From Heterohyrax brucei (lineage: Eukaryota > Chordata > Mammalia > Hyracoidea > Procaviidae), in the NCBI GenBank assembly GCA_028571685.1, contig CM053156.1, forward strand, positions 82,649,049 to 82,713,048: a DNA stretch of 64,000 nucleotides, written 5' to 3'. Made by a program: the position numbers and the translations under genes. The notes beneath the pieces are model-generated. The model had not been told where the DNA came from and ran no database searches. It worked only from the letters and a program-made list of their open reading frames with translations. Below, in pieces: positions 56,727 to 64,000 of the stretch. The first letter of the stretch is position 1; each line of letters begins with the position of its first letter.

Positions 56727-56925
56727 AGACCCACAGGCATGGAGCTGATTCTGACTCCTGGCGACCCCAGATGTGTCTGAGCAGAACTGGGCTCGACAGT
56801 TTTCAGTGGCTGACCTTGCAGAAGCAGATGGCCAGGCTTTACTTCCGAAGGGCTCCCGGGTGGACTCAGACCTCCTCCACCCTTTTGGTTAGTAGCTGAG
56901 TGTGTTGACCATTGGTATCACCCAA
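56727..56925 (-). mobile_element. AfroSINE (long type), diverged, CpG-rich
   Basis: GATTCTGACTCCTGGCGACC ... CCACCCTTTTGGTTAGTAGC. Confidence 0.75.
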
Positions 56926-57049
56926 GGAGACAGCCCCTTTTGTAGAGCTGGAGGTTGTGGGAACCTTGCGGATGAGCCCACTGGACCTTTCCCTGTAGGA
57001 GGTTCTCTTGCACCTGTGTGAACTTGGGCTAATTAGCATTCTCTGGAGC

Positions 57050-57188
57050 CGGCCTTCCTGGGGTCAGATGTGGTCACAAATTGTGTAAGGTTAGATATGT
57101 TAATGACCATCACTGAGGCTCTATCTCCTTGTCTTTGAAATACAGAATGCTAATGGCCCTCTTAGGAGGTAGTGTGTTCAGGTATCAC
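57050..57188 (+). mobile_element. MIR SINE, diverged
   Basis: GGTCACAAATTGTGTAAGGTTA ... TCTTTGAAATACAGAATGC. Confidence 0.6.
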
Positions 57189-57688
57189 ACAGGATTGACA
57201 GTCCAGGAACGATAGTGGGGAGACTGAGGTTGTCAACGGTTTCCTTCTCCCTGGATCTACAATCACCCAAGGAAACAAAAGTCAGGATATCAGAAGACGC
57301 ATTGCACTGGGTGAATCTGCCGCAGAGACCTTTCTAAAATGTAAAAAGTGTTAAAACCAAAGATGTCACCTTGAAGAATAAGATGTATCTAACCGAAACC
57401 ATCATGTTCTCAGTTGTCTTATATGCGTGTGAAAGCTGGATGATGAATAAGGAAGACTGAGGAAGAACTGATGCCTTTGAATTGTGGTGCTGGTGGAGAA
57501 TATTGAATATGCCATAGACTGCCAAAAGAATAAATGAAATCTGTCTGGGAAGAAATACAATCAGAATTCTCTTGAAAAGTAAGAATGGCAGAACTACATC
57601 TTACATACTGTGGGCAAGTTGTTAGGAAGAATCAGTTCTTGGAGAAGTTTATCATGCTTGGTAAACTCAGTGGAAAAGAGAAAGACCT

Positions 57689-58178
57689 TGATGGACTCCG
57701 TCCCTGAAATTCAGGGAGGTCATTGAGGGAACTCTGCCCCTGAAATTCAGGGAGATCGTCTTACTGAATGATCTGACCTTGCCATTAGCTGAAAACAGCC
57801 TGGTATACCCCACCTGGTGTAACCATAAAACCATAAATAATGTTGTGCCCGCCACCCACCATCCTAATCAAAGCCCTTGCTTGACCGTACAGAAACCTTA
57901 TCTGTTCCCCCTTCTAATCGACACTTCTTCCTTATCAGACTATAAATCCCCTTGCTGAAATTTCTTGCTACCCCTCCTCTCTTTTTAACATTCTTACCTT
58001 ATCAGACCATAAATCCCCTCACCCCTACACTATCTCATCCGAACTTCAAACCTATGAGAAAAGGTGGGCTGAGCCACAGCTCGCTTTAGATACCACTTTC
58101 TTTCTCCTCGAATAAACTTAGCTGAACTCTCAAGCTGATGTGTCTCTGCCCCCGTTTCATGCCCTTCTCCCTGCAACA
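57689..58178 (+). mobile_element. Solo LTR of a gamma-type (ERV1) retrovirus
   Basis: 490 bases with TG...CA ends, inserted in RTE sequence between GACCT and GACTC. Two TATA-like boxes in duplicated blocks (ACTATAAATCCCC near 57939, ACCATAAATCCCC near 58005) and AATAAA at 58111-58116. No internal region remains, so it arose by LTR-LTR recombination. Confidence 0.75.
58111..58116 (+). terminator. LTR polyadenylation signal
   Basis: AATAAA at the expected place, downstream of the TATA-like boxes and 60 bases from the LTR end. Confidence 0.6.
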
Positions 58179-58439
58179 GACTCTCAACAAGCGGCTGTAA
58201 CAGTGGGCTCAAGCATAACAGTTGCGAGGGTGGCTCAGGACCACCCAGTGTTTCTGTTATACCCAGGGTTGCTGTGAGTCAGAACCTTCTTGAAGGCACC
58301 AAACAGCAATAACATGCAACAAACTAGGAGGCAAAACCGAAGCACTAAACACGTTAGACCAGTTAACTAAAATGTTCTGTATTTCTTGAGGTCTTAAAAC
58401 TTGCAAGCAGTCAACCAGGACACAGTGATTGTTTTCTGT

Positions 58440-59105
58440 TGGCCTGGAGCAGCAGAGGGTAAGGGACGGTCAGGAATAGGTCAAGGAAACAGAACCAGTG
58501 GCTAAATGTTTCCGTGGACAGCTGTGCCCTTGGCCATGAGACCAAAAGAACTGAAGGGGACCAGGCTACCATTGCTAAACATTTTGACCAGAGATTCTAT
58601 GGAGGAATCCTGATCAAAGGGGAAAATGCAGAATGGATTTTCAAATTCCAGTTGATTCCAGACATTCTACAGCCCTGGAGATAGAATGAATGTCTGAAAC
58701 TAGTGCCAAGATAATCTTTAAACCTCAAACCAAAAATAGTTTAGCTTAAATAAGTAAGAGTGTCTGCCTTGAGTAACAGGTGCAAGAGTCTAGGGACCAT
58801 GGTTTCAGGAGACAGCTAAGTCAATTGGCATAACAAAGTTTTTTAAGACAATATTCTGCATTTCACTGTGATGAGTGGCATCTGGGGTCTTAAAAGCTGG
58901 CTAACAGCCATCTAAGTAGCATCAATTTGTCCCAGCCCACCTGAGCAGAGAACGGAAGACATCCAAGACATAAGGAAAACAGGAGCCCAAGAAACAGAAA
59001 ACGTCGCATCAAAGTCACTGAATTATGCATGCAGAAATTGTTGAATCGGTGTACGTTTTGCTGTATGTCTTCTAAACAACGAAATAAATACAATTAAAAA
59101 AAAAA
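58440..59105 (+). mobile_element. Poly(A)-tailed repeat sharing an L1 3' UTR module
   Basis: Ends in a long A-run at 59095-59105. Segment 58826-58920 (CAATTGGCATAACAAAG, GAGTGGCATCTGGGGTCTTA) matches L1 3' UTR 30380-30480. The preceding 380 bases are not recognised. Confidence 0.55.
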
Positions 59106-59146
59106 GAAAATATGTTCAGGAAAAACACATAGTATACTACCAAGCC

Positions 59147-59182
59147 AAGCCAAGTGCCGTTGAGTCGGATCCGACTCATGGC
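59147..59182 (-). mobile_element. Orphan SINE tail with a perfect palindrome
   Basis: Contains GAGTCGGATCCGACTC (59162-59177), a perfect 16-base palindrome, in an isolated tail fragment. Confidence 0.75.
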
Positions 59183-59185
59183 TAG

Positions 59186-60529
59186 TGACTAATAAATTGC
59201 TAAGGAGAAAATTAAGCCAAGATAAAGTGTGGATGGAGAATGCTGCACACAGAGTAGTCTGTGATGGCGTCACTGAGGACGTGTTACTGCAGGGCAGTCC
59301 GGAAGGTGGGGTAAGAGTGAGCCATAGAGGTATTTATAAGGAGAGGCTTTCCAGGCAAAGGAAGAGTCAGTGCAAAGTCCCTGGACAGGGATTGTGCTTG
59401 CCTGGTGAGTCTAACAAGACCACGACATAGCCGTGAGTTGGACTTTCGAAGTAAGGAAAATAAAACATTGTACACTTGACTTTATTTCAGTAGAGCTGGC
59501 TCTGCAGCGTGATGACCTGTCACATCACAGTAGGACTGTTTTTAGAGAGAATGGTACAGAAGCACTCTGAAATTTCTAAAAAAAAAATCCACTAAATAAG
59601 CAGGGCACTTGTGAAAACATCAGTGTGCCATTTTTTATTGTTTTTTTTTTTTTTTTTTTTTCTTTTCCCCTCCTGGCTATGCAGAGAGAGCCACATGTCT
59701 TAGTGGACCTCCTAGAGTGTGGAAGGAGAGCTGGCAGGTAGAACAGATCTTGAAAAAAGTGAATCAAAGTTTGTTCAGACTGATTTTCAGGCAATGCCGT
59801 CCAACACGATCACACGTGGTGCCAAAAAGCACACCACCAACAACGTCACCTTCTGTCGTTTCCTGCATTGATCCAGGAAAGGCAAACCCCACCGCCTCCA
59901 CCATCTGCCACATGTCTCTTTTGAAAGAAGGATGCTGGGAAGTATGGGACATTTTCAAGACCCTGCTAGGGAGGGCATGCAAGTGCTACCCAAAGGCTTG
60001 AAGCCGCCAACGTTTCTTCTCAACAGGCTCTAGAATTGTAACCCGAATATTTCCCAACAGCCACCAGTTCATGGCTTTCTTCACCTTCTATCTAAAGTGG
60101 TACGTTAGAACTTTTCGTTGTGAGAATAGCCAGCTGGCTGCCCTTGCTGAGATGCCCATGAAGAGACTTGAACAGGGACGTGGTTGCCTTCTCGGGTTAG
60201 CTACTGGAAGATACTCAACACCTCCCCCATGGTCAATGCTAAGTGAAAAACTGAAGATACCAGCTGTCTGCGTGCATGAGGAATACGTGGTGGGCCATCA
60301 CGGCTGAACATACAGTCAACATAGAGAGTCAACTCGACATTGTTCAATTAGCTCATCTAATTAAATTCAGAGGTGGCGCTTTTTTGAAATATAAAATAAA
60401 GAGTAATCGCAACAGTGATTCCAATAATAATATGGATCAGTATTTCCAGATTAATACAAAGCAGTGTGGGACAGGATTAGCCAAAGAGCCCTCAGTCAAT
60501 GTTTATCTTAAATCTGATAATTACAGACT
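59186..60529. other. Mostly unassigned; T-run and possible conserved segment
   Basis: 59330-59400 (CTTTCCAGGCAAAGGAAGAG) looks like an old repeat of unknown family. T-run at 59640-59661. 60310-60500 is AT-rich with TAAT cores and no repeat. Confidence 0.45.
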
Positions 60530-61001
60530 GTCAGGGGTTGAACTGTGGCCAGGCTATCATTCCTGGTATTGTGTGATGTTCCTTCAAGTTGGAATTTATG
60601 CCTTTGTGATGTTAATGAGGGAAGCTGGGTGCTGTTGTGTTGCTGGGCTGGGGCTTAATGTGTGATATTGTTTGTGCCTTGAGGCAGTCTCTTGAGACAT
60701 AAAAAGGAACTGAGGTAAGCTGAGATTTGGGAATTTCAAACTGTCAAGAAAGAAAGCAGTTCTGGGAGCTGAGCTCCTCTCTTGGGAAGGACCACAGTCT
60801 GTGCACCTCAAAAGCTTCCAGTCCAGGTGAAGGCCAGTGACAAGGACCTTCCTCCAGTTCTGGCAGAGAAAGCCTTCCCCTGGAGCTAAGGCCCCAGATC
60901 TGGACTTCTGGCTTACTGGACTGTGAGAAATAAGATTTCTGTGTTTAAAGTCATCCACTTTGAGGTGTTTCTGTTAGAGCAGTGCCAGATGACTAAAACA
61001 C
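60530..61001 (+). mobile_element. MaLR-like LTR, copy 3 of the local family
   Basis: TGTCAGGGGTTGAACTGTGG at one end, CTTCCCCTGGAGCTAAGG inside, CAGTGCCAGATGACTAAAACA at the other. Confidence 0.82.
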
Positions 61002-61018
61002 AGACACTTGGGTCTTGG

Positions 61019-61230
61019 CTGAGGTGCCCGGCAGCACAGCGGCTAAGTGCTTGGCTGCTGACCGAAAGGTGGGTGGTTTGAACCCTCCAGCTGCTCTATG
61101 GGGGACAGCTGTAGCAGTCTGATGCCATAAAGTTTATAGCCTCAAAAACTCGGTGGGGAAGTTCTAGTTTGTCCTATAGGGTCACTGCGACCGAATTGAC
61201 CATGGAAATAGGCTTGGGTTTGGTTTGGGT
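61019..61230 (+). mobile_element. AfroSINE (long type)
   Basis: Head GGTGCCCGGCAGCACAGCGG to tail CTTGGGTTTGGTTTGGG. Confidence 0.87.
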
Positions 61231-61296
61231 TCTGACTGATGGGCCGAAAGGAGCAATGCCTACAGAGAAGCTTTGGTAGATGGTAGGAGTATTCTG

Positions 61297-61447
61297 GGAG
61301 TCCCTGTGTGGGCCAGGTAGTTTATACGCTAGTCTGCTAACCACAAGTTTGGACTTTTCAAGTCCACCCAGAGACACTTCGGAGTAAAGATCTGGTCATT
61401 GACTTTTGAAAAATCAGCTGCTGCAAATCCTAGGGAACATGAGTCTA
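61297..61447 (+). mobile_element. AfroSINE (long type), tail missing
   Basis: GGGAGTCCCTGTGTGGGCC through the middle segment; the tail beyond GGGAACATGAG is gone. Confidence 0.75.
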
Positions 61448-61551
61448 CTAAAATCTTAATTATGCTACTTATTTTCTTCCCACTGTGTTCGTTCTTATAA
61501 TGGGTTTAATAACCTGTTTGGCTGGCTTGCTAAATAACCAAGACTGATATA

Positions 61552-61713
61552 AAACCAAAGCCTAAGTCCATTGCTGTGGAGGCAATTTCAACTTATAGCA
61601 ACCCTACAGGACAGAGTAGAACTGCCTTACAGTTTCTAGAGACTGGTGGATTTGAACTATTGAACTTTTGTGTTAGCAGCTGAATGGTTAACCAGTGCAC
61701 CACCAGGGCTCTG
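61552..61713 (-). mobile_element. AfroSINE (short type)
   Basis: CTAAGTCCATTGCTGTGGAG to CCAGTGCACCACCAGGGC. Confidence 0.9.
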
Positions 61714-61907
61714 AGACTGATATAGCATCAGAGACTGTTGTATCATATTGAAACTATGCCAGATCGTGTGGCTGACTGAAGTCAGGGTACTCCTAGAATA
61801 GTAACTTTATTCTAACTGTTAGGAAGGAGGCATGGGGTGTGATTCACTCCATTGCTTTAACAGACTAACCCTACTTTCGTGTAACGGTCACTATGTAATA
61901 CACAACG

Positions 61908-62009
61908 CTCTGCTCCTTTAAAGGTTTATAGTCTTGGAAACCCCATGAAGCAGTTCAACTCTGTCCTATAGGGTTACAATATGTTGGATTCAGCTTGATG
62001 ACAATGGCT
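61908..62009 (+). mobile_element. AfroSINE, 5'-truncated
   Basis: Only the second half: GGTTTATAGTCTTGGAAACCCC to GGATTCAGCTTGATGACAATGG. Confidence 0.85.
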
Positions 62010-63242
62010 CCTCCCTCCCTCCCTTGTCCCTCCCCTCCATTGTTGCCTTTTTCAAATGTGGAACTTCCTTTGAAATATTAAAAGCATTAAAAAATAACAA
62101 AGACAAATAATTCAACTCTTAGGATAAAAAGGATGACCCACTGTTATTCCTGATTATTAGGTATTCCTCTGGGAAATCTGGTCTTCTTCCCTTAAGAAGC
62201 AATTTTGTTATATAGCAGGATTTGGGGGTGGGGTGGGGAGGAAAGAAAAGAAACAACTCTTGAAAAATTTTTGGCCGATAAGAAATTAGACAGAGGGTAG
62301 ATTAGCCAATTTCTGCTGTGTTAGCAATTCCAAAATCTTGGTAGCATACAGCAACACATCTCTGTCTCTTGCCTATGTCTTCTAAGGTTTCTGGGTTGGC
62401 TGTGGGTGCACTGGGTACAGCCGGGTGGGCTCATTTTCCTCAGCTGAGATCTGCTGGTTCTTCTTCCCATACGTCCAGTCAGGGACCTAGGACAAAGGAG
62501 TGGGTGCTGTTCTCATGGGGAAAGCTCCAGAGGGAGGAACTCTCCTGACTACACTGTTCTAACTCATGTTCTCTGGGCCAAAGCAAATCACATGACCAAG
62601 TCCAAAGTCAATGGATTAGAGTGGCAGCAGCTGGGAGAGCGTGATCCTAAAGAAATGATTGGGTCTGTGGCAGAGCGGGGGGACGTTGTGAACTAGAGAG
62701 AGAATCATGTTTGCAAGTCCTCACCTCATCTCTCCCAGCCTCCATGCTCCAAAGCATACTCAGCTGTGTAAGAACACTTCCTGTTTGGTATTCATAATCT
62801 TTTACCTGCTGAATTTTCAGAGAGCCTGTGTCCTCTCTGAATTTTGTGTTAGCCCCTGATCATTTCCACAGGAGAAATATGGTCCCAGGAAGTCCAAAAT
62901 GAGATTAGGTGTGGAGCTAGCTGGGTTTCTGAAAGTAAATATCCAGTTTCTGGCAAGAAACAAGCTTATAAGAGGCTCTAATATTGACACTTTATTGGTA
63001 AGCTGTACCAGTATTTCTTGTCTCCTTTGACAGTTGCAGATTTTAGCTCTGTTTCAAGGGAAAGATCTCAGCAACCAGTAAGCTTTAACTTATCCTGGGA
63101 AAGGAAGGAAAGGAGACATGGAGGGTTGGAAGGCCACATGATTAAGCTGAAAGAGTAATCAGGAAGGTGAGAGCCTGGAGAATTAGGTCGTTTTGATTTT
63201 TCCAACTTGGTCTGCTGATGTTTGAGCTCGGAGATGATATAA
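62010..63242. other. Mostly unassigned; possible ancient DNA transposon at 62330-62700
   Basis: CAAAGCAAATCACATGACCAAGTCC and the run before it resemble an old mammalian repeat whose family I cannot name. GGGGTGGGGTGGGG at 62226-62239. Confidence 0.4.
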
Positions 63243-63402
63243 AAGCCCACCAGTGCTGTTGAGTCAATTCTGACTCATAAGGACCGTACAGGGGAGGGTA
63301 GAACTGTTTCACAGAGTTTCAAAGGAGCACCTGGCGGATTCGAACTGCTGGCCTTTGGGTTAGCAGCTGTGGTGCTTAACCACTATGCCGCCACCGGGGT
63401 TT
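63243..63402 (-). mobile_element. AfroSINE (short type)
   Basis: CCACCAGTGCTGTTGAGTCA to CCACTATGCCGCCACCGGGG; the head keeps its CpGs, so probably young. Confidence 0.92.
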
Positions 63403-64000
63403 CCTGGTATAAAAGGACAGGTCTGAAATTTCAACTCTGTTTATATCCTATTTTGAATCACAAATGTTGACTTGGAATTCTTCTCTGCCAGCTATGAAAA
63501 CCTTCTGTTTGAAATGACAGTCTGTAACTGGATCTCACTTTGGGCTTGTGTTTAGAGCAGTCCTTGGCTGCTTTCAGCTGTGATTCTCAAACATCGTTCA
63601 GGGTTTGATCCTGAAGCTCTCAGCACCTTCCTGTCTTTCTCACCTGGGAAATGAAAGTGTGAAACTTCAGGAAAGGCAAAAGGAAAACAAATGATCTTCT
63701 GCAGACAGGTGACTTTGGGTATATCAAGTGGGTGGCCTTGGGGATATCAGATGGAAACCGAATCTTTTGCCAAGTTCTGTTGAAATCTTTTGTCATGCAT
63801 CTGTCAAGCAAAGGAGACTGATTCCTGGTGCCTCCTGGTGACTGTGACCTTTAGATCTATTGTTTGTCCTTTGGACTCAGTAAGAAATTATATGAAATAT
63901 AAGTCAGTTTCAGAATAATAGTCTTTTTAGCAGAACAGATTTGTAATCATTTTCCCGTGTTTCAGTCATTTGTTATTTACTCATTAAGGTTTCTGGTCAC
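63403..64000. other. No recognisable feature
   Basis: Intronic-type sequence to the window edge. Confidence 0.6.

Larger units (their letters stand above)
57195..58320 (+). mobile_element. RTE 3' part, sense, split by a solo LTR
   Basis: 57195-57688 encodes RT thumb/C-terminal sequence (TGAATAAGGAAGACTGAGGA, GAATATTGAATATGCCATAG, TTACATACTGTGGGCAAG). 58179-58320 carries the tail (GGGCTCAAGCATAACAGTTG). The halves join across the LTR. Confidence 0.88.

Overview
The window is a repeat-dense stretch of a placental mammal genome, almost certainly an afrotherian and most likely an elephant. Dozens of tRNA-derived SINEs of the AfroSINE type are present, together with an RTE/BovB-like LINE whose 3' tail matches the SINE tail, an L1 lineage with a distinctive 5' end, and ERVL and MaLR-like LTRs. 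There is no bacterial or viral gene organisation, no CRISPR array and no tRNA or rRNA gene that I can support.

The only host coding sequence I recognise is one 108-base exon on the plus strand at 39694-39801. It has good splice signals on both sides and encodes 36 codons of the PH domain of the adaptor protein DOK5 (exon 2). Positions 1-39693 would then be part of DOK5 intron 1 and 39802-64000 part of intron 2. No other DOK5 exon was found.

Layout. 1-4516: a near full-length L1 on the minus strand, with its 3' part beyond the window. 4.7-8.0 kb: SINEs and a MaLR-like LTR. 8.2-11.46 kb: a long RTE element (minus) carrying a SINE and a SINE-tail fragment. 11.5-19.5 kb: SINEs, MaLR and ERVL LTRs, MER5A and old L1 pieces. 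19.57-31.2 kb: a deep nest, in which a MaLR LTR is split by SINEs, by a short L1 piece and by a near full-length plus-strand L1, itself split by the 3' half of an ERVL provirus (minus). 31.2-37.7 kb: two of three mariner-derived elements with very long inverted repeats, old L1M and a SINE cluster. 37.7-40.2 kb: a repeat-poor pocket around the exon. 40.27-42.1 kb: a 5'-truncated L1 (minus). 42.1-64 kb: more SINEs, RTE pieces, L2 and MIR, old L1M, the third mariner element, a gamma-type solo LTR inside an RTE, and several repeat-free stretches.

How the parts relate. L1 machinery accounts for the poly(A)-tailed insertions. RTE machinery plausibly moved the SINEs, because they share its 3' tail. 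The nesting order gives a relative age series. The observations most worth a second look are: a possible third small ORF in the long spacer between L1 ORF1 and ORF2, overlapping the ORF2 start; the long-inverted-repeat mariner family, one member with a duplicated transposase segment; and the ERVL fragment flanked by a 185-base duplication of L1 sequence, which creates a chimeric 470-codon ORF.
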